A stretch of 64,000 nucleotides of DNA, from contig JAJGOT010000291.1 in assembly GCA_022457155.1 (NCBI GenBank), positions 211,001-275,000 on the forward strand, read 5' to 3'. Under the pieces are notes generated by a model, which did no database searches, was not told the DNA's origin, and saw only the letters and a list, made by a program, of their open reading frames with translations. The stretch comes from Cladopsammia gracilis. Taxonomy: Eukaryota; Cnidaria; Anthozoa; Scleractinia; Dendrophylliidae. Position 1 is the stretch's first letter; each line of letters opens with the position of its first letter. Both the position numbers and the translations under genes were made by a program. Shown here piece by piece: positions 10,101-20,400 of this stretch.

Positions 10101-13100
10101 CAAAAACATTAAGAAAACAATTTTTGCTGTTTGTATCGTTGATTTCGCTGTAAAAGTTGACAAAAGGCTCTCTCTCAAATCGAGAAAATTAGAGAAAGCC
10201 ATATGAGATTCAAAATCGCCCTATAATGCATTGCAAACTGAAACACATATTCCTCATGTATGCTGACGGTTTCTGTCTCAGGAAAAATTCAAAATGGTGG
10301 TTGTCATTGGGTTTATTATTGTTTATTATTGTTATTATTGTTTATTATTGTTATTGTCCCTCTGAAATGAAAAATGTCCCCTAAAACCTTCGCTGAAGGG
10401 ACAAATTGGCCTCCACTCATCAAATCCTGGCTCAAACCCTGTTATCAGTTTGAAAGTAGAAGGAAAACAGCAAAAAGGAACCCATTCAAGTGCAACTGAT
10501 TGACAAGCATGCAACGTAGATGTCCAATTACAGCTATATCCAATAACAAAAAGTTGTAATTGGACACCCACATGACCGCGCACCAATTATGTGAGAAATA
10601 GGTGACCAATCACAATCGAGAATTTTGTTATTGATATGATTAGAAAACAAATGGTGCCATTCAAAAGTACATTGTACTACTGTACAATGTACTACTCATT
10701 TGAATGGTCACATCACTGGATTTTGTCCACAGATTTAAAAGTTAGCTATAGAAGTAATATATCAAACATGAGACACAGTGCTTCATTAAAAGATCAAACA
10801 CTGAGAAGAGAGTTGAAAATATGATGCGCAGCAGATTATTTTTGACGAACTTCAAGGTGTTTGATCTTGTGATGAAATACTGTTTCAAATGTTTGATATT
10901 ACTTCTCAAACAAAATGATTTTAGAAGGAGAAATTAAAGATGCAAAGGTGAGGAGTGTTTCATCTGATTTCCAAACACTCATTAAACATTAATTTCCTTT
11001 GTATTTTCTTCATGAATTATTAATGGTTTGAGAATTACATGTATACTTCATGTCTACATGTATGTAATTGACATCTGGGGTTGAAAGGGTTAGCATAGAT
11101 GTTTAAAACTTTACAACAAGTTTTGCAGAGAGGTTATTGAGTGATGAAGTTGAAAGTTTTTAGTGTTACGGAAGGAAAGATGTTTCCAAGACAAAAATTT
11201 ATTTAGATTGGAAAAATAATATTATTATTTTTAATTGTCACAGAAAAACTTACTGGAGCAAATTTTAAAGCTTGGATCTTCAGTGCCTAATGTGATATCA
11301 AAGTCAGTCAGTGATCAATTTGAGCTGTGTCTGGTCAAGTGTCGCACTTCATCCAAGGTTATTAACTACATGTATGTTTAGTTAAAGTGCCACTATGACC
11401 AAAAATATACATTTTCTGTTCTCTTCATATTTTGAAAATATAAGTGCTCTTTACTTATCTTGCGAAGTTTCAAGTCAAAACTCGTAAGGGAAGTGACACT
11501 ATTTTAACTTTCCATTTTGAATTCGGCTTGCCGCCATTACTCAATTCAAAAATGACCGGGACCGAACCCTGAGAGTTGGATCAAATTGGCCTAAAGATTT
11601 TGTGACGTCAATGAACCAACACGTGCCTTTTGGCTTTGTTGTCTGTGACCCGGAGGGAACCAAGTTGAGTCATTGACGTTACAAATCAAGTCACGTGTAC
11701 CAGATCGCAAACCAGTAGAACGTGGGCTCGAATTTATGAACGGAGTAATGGCAGACTGATTTTACGTGATTTTCATGGGTTTTCGGCCAGCTGTTTTTCG
11801 GCTGTGTAAAAATATATCAATCATAAACTTATAGCAGTTCATATTTGTCTAAACCTATCAGATACATTTACGTTAAAAAAAGCAGAAAAGAAATACAAAA
11901 ATTTTCATCATAGTGGCATTTTAATAAATTATGGCTGTTTATAATTGATTCAAAGTAGCTATTTACATGTAAGTAATAGTTATAGTGTACACTGCACATG
12001 TACTTAAGGTTACAGTGTACCTTCGGGGGTGTCTCCAGTATAACAGCTCTACATGTAGCGTCTTAAGATTACACTAAGTCTTAATATACCTAAACCCAGA
12101 TATCAAATTAAAGCTTATAGATGCTAGAGCTGGCTATCTAAACATGGAAACCATTTGGTAATAAAATGAATTGTCGAATTTTTTACGTCTAAATTCGAAT
12201 GTCCGAATCAGCTTTAAACGCTATAACTCAAAGCGATTATTGTATTTTGCTAATTTGATTTGTTCCCGGGTTTCCAGACACGAAGCGCTAAAAAAAAAAA
12301 ACGTGTCGGCGATTTCCCATATTCAACTGCAGTAAAAAGTTACAGAATATTTTCGAAAAAGGGAGAAAAAAATTGGAATGATCGCACGGAAATAGCTCTT
12401 GGCGAAAAAGTTTTCAGAAATAAGAAATTCGCCGCGGACACGTTTTTGTTGAATATATGTTAGCCTACAATAGGCGACAAAAATGGTTGGCACACTCTAT
12501 AACAAAAACAGTTTTTGTGACATATGTATCACTGTATCTTTCCATTCACTACACTCTGCCACATTAACCCCCGTCCCCCCATCCAATGTTGTAGGATTGT
12601 AGCGACAGACCTGACGAAACGATACACAACATTGTCTGGGTGGTTGGGGGTGGGGAATTAGGAGGGTGGGGCATTAGGAGGATGGGGCTGAAATGCCTCT
12701 TGTGCCGAACAAATGGGGTTCAAAATGACAATGTGTCAACAATATTATCGCCTATTGTAGCTTCTGTCCAAATTTGAGGAAAATCGAACAAAGTCCCTTT
12801 GAGTTGTAGCTCTTTAAAGTGTCCCCAACAAGTGAAAAATTAACTTTGAGAAAACAGCACTTAAAAAAACATATCGCTTTGTAAACAAACTCCGCCCCCA
12901 AAAGTTATACCATCATTTCTCCGTCAATTTTCACTTTTTTTCAATTTTTTTTTGGATGAAAGTTCATTCTGTAAACTTTATTTTGACGCAGGCTTTTAGC
13001 CAGAAATTGAAAAGTGGCCGTCCAGAAGATATTTTCCATCATAACTTTTTAAAGGATTAGGTGCAATTTTCTGAATTTCTTCAAAAAGTGGGCGTCCTGT

Positions 13101-13489
13101 GGACGCCTGGACACCCTGCTGGCTAAAACCTTGTTTTGACGCCAAAAAAAAAAATTTCAATAAATTTTCGATCTGAAGGTACTCTGTAACCTTAAGGCTT
13201 AGAAATTATAATAATAATACAATAATTATTTGTAATTAACTTAAAGTCCATAAAAATTAATGTAGTAATAATTAAAGCTAATAAATAAATGCAACTGCAT
13301 TGTTAGTAGTTACATGCATGTATATTAAAAAAATAAAGAAGTTTTCAGTTTGTACTTTGTCTTTTACTAATAACATGTAATTTATTTTAATGTTTTATTC
13401 CACAGAGCGTTTGGCATGAGAATTCATACAAAGATAAGACATTCAAACATTGCTTTGGTTTAACTGGACCCGACTTTGCAGCTGTTTAG
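3874..13489 (+). CDS. SPRING1: SREBP regulating gene (SPRING1/C12orf49) orthologue, 5 exons
   Basis: Spliced exons: 3874-4029, 5954-6086, 9398-9549, 11244-11357 and 13406-13489, all with GT-AG borders and compatible phases (0, 1, 0, 0). The predicted protein is 212 aa, close to the human length of about 205. An N-terminal uncleaved membrane anchor (about residues 30-49) is followed by the family signature: CRNSIQG.L...DERG, then a Cys-rich block ending CVSCCL, then F.LCL.KCRTSS, and a conserved tail around H.N.Y.D...K.C.G. In vertebrates this Golgi single-pass protein supports S1P/SCAP-dependent SREBP activation. The start ATG (3874) fits because it gives the expected short cytosolic tail before the anchor. 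AATAAA at 13496 lies just after the stop. Confidence 0.9.
4693..5414. mobile_element. Fold-back MITE with TA ends, hosting a nested element
   Basis: TAATAGACCCTTCCACGG at the left and its reverse complement CCATGGAAGGGTCTATTA (one mismatch) at the right, with TA at both outer ends. After the nested element is removed, the arms fold back over more than 100 bp (GCGAGAATCTAACGACACTG and its complement). It lies in SPRING1 intron 1. Confidence 0.8.
4736..5178. mobile_element. Nested hAT-like nonautonomous element (CAGTG ends)
   Basis: Terminal inverted repeat CAGTGTTCTCACCAGG / CCTGGTGAGAACACTG. GGCCA flanks both ends (4731-4735 and 5179-5183), and the opposite arm of the host fold-back (about 5360-5380) shows the uninterrupted site, which confirms a 5-bp duplication. 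Confidence 0.8.
5954..6086 (+). CDS. SPRING1: SPRING1 exon 2
   Basis: Begins after a CAG acceptor and encodes SYQEADVLEAH onward, ending ACRNSIQGALLIVDER plus one base (phase 1) before GTGAGA. The CRNSIQG block is a family hallmark. Confidence 0.9.
6135..6425 (+). mobile_element. Dispersed repeat family A copy
   Basis: Shares AAAATTCAAG, TTCATTTTGTAAA, ACAAATGGTACCA-like, AAGAGGTTTCATT, CACACCATAG and CAAAAGTTAGAAC blocks in the same order with copies near 9640, 10640, 15590, 55040 and 60490. Better copies end in complementary AACCCTTTCACTCCC-like termini. The open frame across it is not a gene. Confidence 0.6.
7126..7157 (+). repeat. Poly-A tract
   Basis: An essentially uninterrupted run of about 30 A in SPRING1 intron 2. 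It may mark the tail of a retroposed sequence. Confidence 0.8.
7988..8232. mobile_element. MITE with CAATAGCGTTCCGCCCAGAT ends
   Basis: CAATAGCGTTCCGCCCAGAT at the left and ATCTGGGCGGAACGCTATTG at the right form a perfect 20-bp inverted repeat about 245 bp apart. The small open frames inside are not conserved proteins as far as I can tell. Confidence 0.8.
8353..8974 (+). repeat. Tandem duplication, 2 x 311 bp
   Basis: The sequence from CGCAGTCTACCCGGGTCTAC (8353) to GATTTATGTCTC repeats from 8664 at an exact 311-base offset with almost no differences, so it is recent. It lies in SPRING1 intron 2. Confidence 0.93.
9398..9549 (+). CDS. SPRING1: SPRING1 exon 3 (Cys-rich block)
   Basis: Completes a Gly codon, then FVCTRRDLSASGCC, Y.C..CQNNNCCSVYEHC and VSCCLNPDH before GTAAGT. 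Twelve cysteines fall within 50 residues. Long open frames on the minus strand here are shadows. Confidence 0.92.
9709..10640. mobile_element. Nested fold-back element inside family A repeat
   Basis: Starts with an AATTAGTAATTGG region carrying its own palindrome (ACAATTCAGGGTGTAATC... / ...GATTACCCCTGAATTGT, 9750-9850). ATCAATAACAAAATTT (about 9890) is complementary to GAATTTTGTTATTGAT (about 10620). Exact ends are uncertain. Confidence 0.55.
9954..10441. mobile_element. Nested hAT-like element (CAGGG ends)
   Basis: CAGGGTTTGAGCCAGG and its perfect reverse complement CCTGGCTCAAACCCTG are the ends. TTATCA flanks both sides (9948-9953, 10442-10447). Third level of nesting in SPRING1 intron 3. 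Confidence 0.8.
11244..11357 (+). CDS. SPRING1: SPRING1 exon 4
   Basis: 38 codons, KNLLEQILKLG to LCLVKCRTSSK, between a CACAG acceptor and AAG|GTTATT. The donor is a weak but acceptable GT. Confidence 0.88.
11384..11926. mobile_element. MITE with AAGTGCCACTATGA ends
   Basis: AAAGTGCCACTATGA on the left is complementary to TCATAGTGGCATTTT on the right, with TTAA-like bases outside. About 540 bp, non-coding, in SPRING1 intron 4. Confidence 0.65.
12468..12757. mobile_element. Nested TA-flanked MITE
   Basis: CAATAGGCGACAAAA... and ...ATCGCCTATTG are inverted ends with TA on each side (12466-12467, 12758-12759). The other copy of family B reads straight through this site. A related end (ACAATCGGCGACAAAATTG) is seen alone at about 48083. 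Confidence 0.8.
12989..13133. mobile_element. Nested hAT MITE with 8-bp target duplication
   Basis: CAGGCTTTTAGCCAG and CTGGCTAAAACCTTG are imperfect inverted ends of a 145-bp element. TTTTGACG is present on both sides (12981-12988 and 13134-13141), the classic 8-bp hAT duplication. It is absent from the other family B copy. Confidence 0.85.
13406..13489 (+). CDS. SPRING1: SPRING1 exon 5 (C terminus)
   Basis: 27 codons plus TAG, SVWHENSYKDKTFKHCF onward, after a TTCCACAG acceptor. It matches the conserved tail of the family. Confidence 0.9.
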   Translation, partial: SVWHENSYKDKTFKHCFGLTGPDFAAV

Positions 13490-14311
13490 TTCAACAATAA
13501 AATAATATTTATAATATTGAATTTTTAGGGAAAATTACGAATTTATATTTCATTCAAAATACAATGTAAATAATTACAAGTCTTTGAAGCCATTCTTAAT
13601 ACTTGCATAATTGTCAAAGTTAAAAGTGATAACCAAAAATTAGGTTCTTTAAAGTAATTGTTTATTATTTTGTTAAACCTAGGACTTTTTTAATTGATTA
13701 ACTTGAATTAATTCACTATTGATAGCTTATTCAGTTAATCAAAATAATTGTCAGTGTGAAATCAGGTTATAGTATCACTTAAACATTGAATTCATTATTT
13801 AATAATACATTCTTACAGTTGAATTCAGCAGAAATGCCATTTTTAAAGCAGGTTTTTCTTACTCAAAATAAGAACTAACAAGTTTATAAATGTACTTTGT
13901 ACATGTACATGTATGTAAATAGAGAGTAACTTAACTTTATCGGTCTGTCTTCTAGAAACAGGAAGAAAGCAGACTAACTTTTTCCCCTTTTTAAAGTACA
14001 TTGCAAAACTTCAAGTAAAATATTGAGCATATTATTATAATATTAAAAATATTAAATAAATTGTATCAGATATTTTGCCATTATTTTTTTGTTTTTAACT
14101 CAGTTAAAGTAGACATTAACTTGGAAATTATTCTTTTTTTGCTCACATACATCTGTACAACATCTTTGGGAAGTTCAATGCCCATTTCATTTACATTCTT
14201 AAGTAGTTCAATGCATGCCTGATTATAATTTTTTTTAAAAAAGAAAAGTTAAGTCTATGAAGTTTTGTTTATTACTTTAATTAATATACCATAAAAAAAT
14301 TATTGTTGACA
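13490..14311 (+). other. Short intergenic region between the two multi-exon genes
   Basis: About 820 bp, very AT-rich, with no repeat or ORF recognised. It should hold the SPRING1 3' end and the promoter of the next gene, which runs on the same strand. Confidence 0.5.
13496..13501 (+). promoter_or_regulatory. Polyadenylation signal AATAAA (SPRING1)
   Basis: AATAAA starts 7 bases after the SPRING1 stop codon. More AT-rich candidates follow, so this one may not be the site used. Confidence 0.4.
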
Positions 14312-14401
14312 ATGAGTAACAATGTTGAGAGTCCATACAAGTTGGAATGGATGGATTCCTGTCTTCAAGAAACACTATTACCAGGCTCTCCATGGACCAA
14401 G
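14312..14401 (+). CDS. TBC/C2-like gene exon 1
   Basis: 30 codons, MSNNVESPYKLEWMDSC onward, ending PWTK before GTATGT. TAA is in frame 30 bp upstream, supporting this ATG unless an upstream exon exists. Confidence 0.65.
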
Positions 14402-17400
14402 GTATGTCAACACTTGTACAGTGTGCATAGATGTTCAATACCAAATTCGAATAAACCCTGGATCGACCTCAGATACATGTAAATGCTGGGGTGTTTATTT
14501 AAAACTCGACCTTGTCAACCTGGCATTTATTTGAAGCCAGTGTTTATTCGGGGCCCAGCATTTAATCAATTTAATCATGCCGTGCTGTATGCTAAACCTA
14601 AGACTATTGCCAAATGCTGGCACATGTACCTGAGTCCAAATTATCTATAATCCTCACGTTACCCTACAATTTTTTCTCCAAAAAGTGGAGCCTAACTATG
14701 GGTCAGTGTAGTGAGTTTATATCTTTGACTCATTTCTGAATCCTCACCGGTATTCTTAGATGGTGACGAAACAAAAATGCAAGATGGGTCTGATGATTCA
14801 TTTAGTATCAAGGTTTTCAAAAAATTGTAACGTTAAGCATCTCCTTAAAACAAAGTTGAATTTTTATGCTAAGGTACAGTGTACAAGAGTGAGATTATGT
14901 ACATGTAGCCTGTGAGCAGACATTTCCTATTTCCTCAGTGTCCTTCATGTGAAACGCATTTATTTACCGGTAAAAACTTAAGGAAATATCATGTGTGCAG
15001 GCTTAATAGATCATATTCATGTCACTTTTAAAATACCATGTAAATCACTATGTTCATTTGAATTTAGATAAGAGAAGCTATTAACAGCAGCCTTGCTACC
15101 AAAGTGAAGATCTTCTGCAAGAATTCTCCAAGTGATGCAATTCAGCCTCTGCTGAATCTACTGGGACGACCGTTTGTTGAGAAATATCTTGAGGATGTGG
15201 CAATAAATCCTTACCAGAATCAGGTGAAGTGATAATGTTGCCCAGCTATTTCTGTTTGCAAGTCAGTGTTCTGTTGCTGCACTGTTACTTTAATCAAGTG
15301 ATAAATATATTAATTAACCTTAGCATATCATGTTTGCAAGTTACAATGTACATGCATAGGACTTGTATGTATTCTAAATTTAGTAGATTTGTTTTGAAAT
15401 TAAATGAACAGTAAACCAAAACTGCTCCTGGAATTCTGGGAAAACTCCAGGCTTCAGTGGAATTACTCTTGACTATGTACATGTACTTGTACAGCTGTAT
15501 TCCTGGAAAACGCCTTGTTAGTTTTAAATGACAAGTTGATGTATGTAAAGGAACCAACTCAGGGATTGAGTGTTCCATTTAACCCTTCAACTCCCAAGTC
15601 AGTGCCAAAAACAAGAATTCATATAAAATCCCAAATTTTATTTTGTTAAATATTGGAAAACAAATGGTAATGTAAAAGCACTGTATGTGTCGAAGAGGTT
15701 TCATCATGGTCACACCATAGGATTTTGTAGTCAGATTCAAAAGTTATAGAACAAGAACAACAACTCTTCGAGTAGTGAAGTTGTGCTTTAAGAAGTTTTA
15801 AGGGTCTTGTAAGTGCCCCTAAGGTACGAGAATTAATTCAATATACTGTTATGATTTTTTTTACATGTACAGTCGCTTTTCCCGTCACAATAGGCGATTT
15901 GTCACGAACATTACTACACTGTACATCATTTGAAACCTTTAATCAGTCTGTCAACTTAATACTTCCATTTATCTGTTGCTCGAAAAGAAAGAAAACAAAA
16001 TCGTTATCGAATGGAACTCTTGCCAAACCCGGCAATAATGTAAGTTCCTTTTACTTGATATGTTTTGTTTCATCATTTTTAGTTTTGAGGGCACTTCGAA
16101 GAGCGGTCAGCTGTTCATGTAAGCGAAATAGTATATCCTGAGCCCAACGTGTCTTTGTACAGTTGTGTTCTGGACACAATATTTTGGCTTACTTAAAGTG
16201 GATATTATTATAGTCACTTCCAGTGTATGTTTTTTTTATGTGTAAAATTCCAGTTCCGGTCTATGTTTTTTTTCTGTAAACTTCCGGTGTATGTGTAAAC
16301 TTTTTTTGAGGGTGAAATGATGACCGTTCAAGGTTCAAGTATTATAACTGTTTATAAAACATGTACATTCACAGGAAACAGTGTCGAAGACGAGGTTAAC
16401 TAGCAAGAGTTATTGAAGTAGAGTTATGACATAGATCAGAGTTAGAGTTACGCCAAAATCCTGAATTCAAGATTTTGGAAAGCCAAAATCCTAAATACAA
16501 GATTTTGGAAAGCCAAAATACTAAATTCAAGATTTTCGAAAGCTAAAATCCTGAATTCAAGATTTTAGAATGCACAAATCCTGAATTCAAGATTTTGGAA
16601 CAACGAAAATAAGCCAAAATCCTGGACGGGGGATTGGAGAGAAGTATGTTTTCAAGATTTCGGCATTCCAAAATATTGAATTCAAGATTGCGGCGTTCCA
16701 AAATCTTGAATTCAGGATTTCAGCGTTCCAAAATATTGAATTCAAGATTTTGGCTTTCCAAAATCTTGAATTCAGGAGTTTGCCTTTCCAAAATCTTGAA
16801 TTCAAAATTTCGGCATTCCAAAATCTTGAATTCAGGATTTTGGCTTTCCAAAATCTTGAATTCAAGATTTTGACATTCCAAAATATTGAATTCAAGATTG
16901 CAGCATTCGAAAATCTTGAATTCAGGATTTCGGCGTTCCAAAATATTGAATTCGAGATTTCGGTGTTCCAAAATCTTGAATTCAAGATTTCGGCATTCCA
17001 AAATATTGAATTCAAGATTGCAGCATTCGAAAATCTTGAATTCAGGATTTCGGCATTCCAAAATATTGAATTCATGATTTTGCCTTTCCAAAATCTTGAA
17101 TTCAAGATTTCGGCATTCCAAAATATTGAATTCAGGATTTCAAAATTGGCTTTCCAAAATCTTGAATTCAGGATTTTGGCTTTCCAAAATATTGAATTCA
17201 GGATTTCGGCATTCCAAAATATTGCATTCAAGATTTCGGCGTTCCAAAATATTGAATTCAGGATTTCGGCATTTCAAAATATTGAATTCAAGATTTTGGC
17301 TTTCCAAAATCCTAAATTCAAGATTTCTGCATTCCAAAATCTTGAATTCAAGATTTCAGCATTCCAAAATCTTGAATTCAGGATTTCAAAATTGGCTTTC

Positions 17401-20400
17401 CAAAATCTTGAATTCAGGATTTCGGCATTCCAAAACCTTGAATTCGGGACTTTGGCTTTCCAAAATCTTGAATTTGGGATTTTGGAAAGCCAAAATATTG
17501 CATTCAAGATTTCTTTCCAAAATCTTGAATTTGGGATTTCTGCGTTCCAAAATCTTGAATTTAAGATTTTGGCTTTCCAAACTCTTGAATTCTGGAGGAT
17601 TTTGGCTTTCCAAAATCTTGAATTTCAGATTTTGGCGTTCCAAAATATTGAATTCAAGATTTCAGCATTCCAAAATCTTGAATTCGGGATTTTGGCGTCC
17701 AAAATATTCAATTGAACGGCGTTCCATAATTATATTATATTGAATTCAAGATTTTAGAGATCCAAAATCTTGATTTCAGGATTTTGGCTTTCCAAAATCT
17801 TGAATTCAAGAATTCGGCATACAAAAATATTGAATTCAGGATTTTTGCATTCCAAAATATTGAATTCAAGATTTTCGCGTTCCAAAATCTTGCATTCAAG
17901 ATTTCGTCGTTCCAAAATATTGTGTGGTTCCAGAAAATATCCATACCCCTACCACGGAAGGAAGTTCATTTAGAACCCCCCCACCTCTCCGGATTTTCCA
18001 GTTTTTTGACAGAACGATGACCCCCCCACCCCTCCGGATTTTCCGCAAGTTCGACAGACACCCCCCGCCCCTCTGGAAAGTTTACTATTTAACAAGAATG
18101 TGTTGAATTGAGACTTGTTCCAAACACAAACACAGATAGAGGCCGTTTTCTGTTGCGCAGTGTTACTATTGATTGCCGATCAATCGTAACATATAGCACT
18201 TTAAAATTTATTAAACTTATCTAGTAAAATAACTCGATATATTAACCACTTCTTTTAAATCCAAATGTACATGTAGTATTCTCACAAAGGGCTTAAGTCT
18301 CCAATAAGCTTAAGCTCACATCAATGTCCATGAAATAGCCTCATCATTTCGAAGTGAACACGATCGCAAACGAACCTATTAATAAACGAAGAAAGCCAAC
18401 TTTCAACAACAAAATAATTAAAGACAAATGCAAAAGAAGTAACAAATACTAAGGGCTTTGCAATTTCTCACCATATTCCACCCTCTATTATTGAAGAAAT
18501 TTCCTACAAACAAAGCGATTGCAACCATCATTTGCGATCGACAGATTGAGGACAAACCAAGCTAGTTACCAGTGCATTTCGGAAAACGTGTGACGTCACT
18601 ACTTACAAATACGCGAGCGCTTTCTTTTAGAAACCGAACAAAATGGAACGGTTTATTATTGCGGTATAATTACAGAAATTTTCCAGGAAAAGAAAGCAAA
18701 CACAAAGAGGTATACAACATTTTTTATGGTAAGTTTTACCTCTGTTCTCTTTGACGCAGTTTCACCTGAAACTTTCGTCGTCGTTGTTTTTTGGGTGGAT
18801 TAGAAAGCGCCCGCTAACTGTTTTTACTTAATTAAATAACAGTAAGGGTTTTAAATTGTTGGCGACTACTTATCAAATGTAATGATTTTATAATAAATTA
18901 TTTCGGCGCTAAGTTTAGCGCTTCGAAATTTCCGTGGAAAGAATTAAGAATTGGTTGGTCTTCTATTAAAATAGACGTTCTTTATGCTAATCAAGCAGTT
19001 TTCAGTCTTCCGTTTTGAAGGAGGAGAAATGCGTAAAGAGAACTAACTTTTAAAATAAATAGTCGCCAACTTGTGAATGGAATCATGCTAAAATGGAAAC
19101 CGATATCTCGAAAATAAATTCTTAGCTAACAATTATATCATTTTTGTTGCAGTAGGCTAGAAAGGAGACAGAGTTCATTGGTTCTGAACTGGACGAATTA
19201 TGCCATCAGCAAAAGCCCCAGTGGCATTCAAGCTATATACAGCACGATCTTTAAAATAAAATATGAAAATTGTGTCTTCATTTTCGTCGTAGCGCTGAAC
19301 CTCCCCTCGGTACCATCCAGGGGCCCAGTTCGTCCCTTTAAGTTCCTTCTCCGTCCAAAGGACGTCTACCGCCGTACCGACATGTGCTAGGAAATTCGGG
19401 GAATCAGTACAGTCAGTTAATTTTGCTGGCCGTTTCCTTTTTCTGTCAGACCGCCGAACGTTTTCTTCAATCTCCTTTTTTCCTTCCTTTGCAGTTTTCT
19501 TTTTTTCCTTTTTCACTGGTTTAATTGAAATTTCCTCAGTGATCTTTGATCGCACTTTCTCCTCTTGCTCAATCAATTTGGTTTCTAATGGTGCAAGGAT
19601 ACTCTGTGGATTACGTTTTGAAGAATTTGCATCGATAGTCGGGGCAGTGTTCTTCAATAAATCTTGGAGGCAACTGTTTCTGGTGGTCGTGGACTCTGTT
19701 TTGCCATGCGCAAAGACTCTCTTACGGAAGATATTGTGAGAACTATCAACCTGGGTTCTTGATATCTCTTTGGATACTGTAATGTAATGCAGGATACATA
19801 AGCGCTCTCGGGAAAAGGCTGCTTCTTGATGACCTGCTTTGAGAAGTCCAACACGAGCAATTAACTCCTCTTTTGAACCAACTTCGAGAACAGCGTGTGC
19901 TCTAAGGATGGCTCTTAAATGGGCAACTGACAATCTCATGAGGCCCGATGTAGTAGTTGGAATGGAGGATTTATTGCCATCATATAGGTCTGTTTCAGCG
20001 AGCAGGTTATCGAATTTATCAGCCTCGCCTCTGCTTTCCACAATCTGTTGAACCAACTCGTACTTCTTTCCGGTAGGATTTAAACAGTTCTCGGTAAACA
20101 TGCTAACCAGCGTTGCCCTGTTTTCTTTGTACAAAGGGTGTAACTTCCACGTTTCTCGTTTTAAATCTTCGTCTTTTTGTTGTTGTAGTTGTTTCTTAGC
20201 ATTTTCATAAAACTGGGATGCCTCCTCAGTCGAAACCCATGCTAGAAAAGCTATGGCTTTTAAATCTTCTTCTAAAGGATTAGGAATTGCTCGAAAAGAC
20301 GTTTCCAAGACCTTTTCTGGTAAAAATAGACCAGGACACTCATCCCATGGCCCAGTTGTAAAATCGCGCCTTGCCTCATAACTAAGGTAATGAAGCTCAC

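Larger units (their letters stand above)
9640..10770 (+). mobile_element. Family A repeat split by a nested element
   Basis: The left half (9640-9708) ends in the family A block TTTCATTTTGTACAATATT, and the right half resumes at about 10641 with AAAACAAATGGTGCC, then CACATCACTGGATTTTGTCC and AAAAGTTAGC. The two halves bracket the 9709-10640 element. Confidence 0.65.
12004..13195. mobile_element. TTAA-flanked MITE family B (host of two nested insertions)
   Basis: TTAAGGTTACAGTGTACCTT at the left and AAGGTACTCTGTAACCTTAA at the right. TTAA at both ends suggests a piggyBac-type element. A second, shorter copy in reverse orientation is at 61261-61940; comparing the two reveals the insertions at 12468-12757 and 12989-13133. 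Confidence 0.8.

Noticed and set aside
16587..17743. Long ORFs (up to 321 codons) of NLEFKI, NSRFW and FQNIEF repeats on both strands
   Set aside because: They arise from a stop-free 30-bp satellite whose unit is a multiple of three; no non-repeat sequence or splice context supports a protein.
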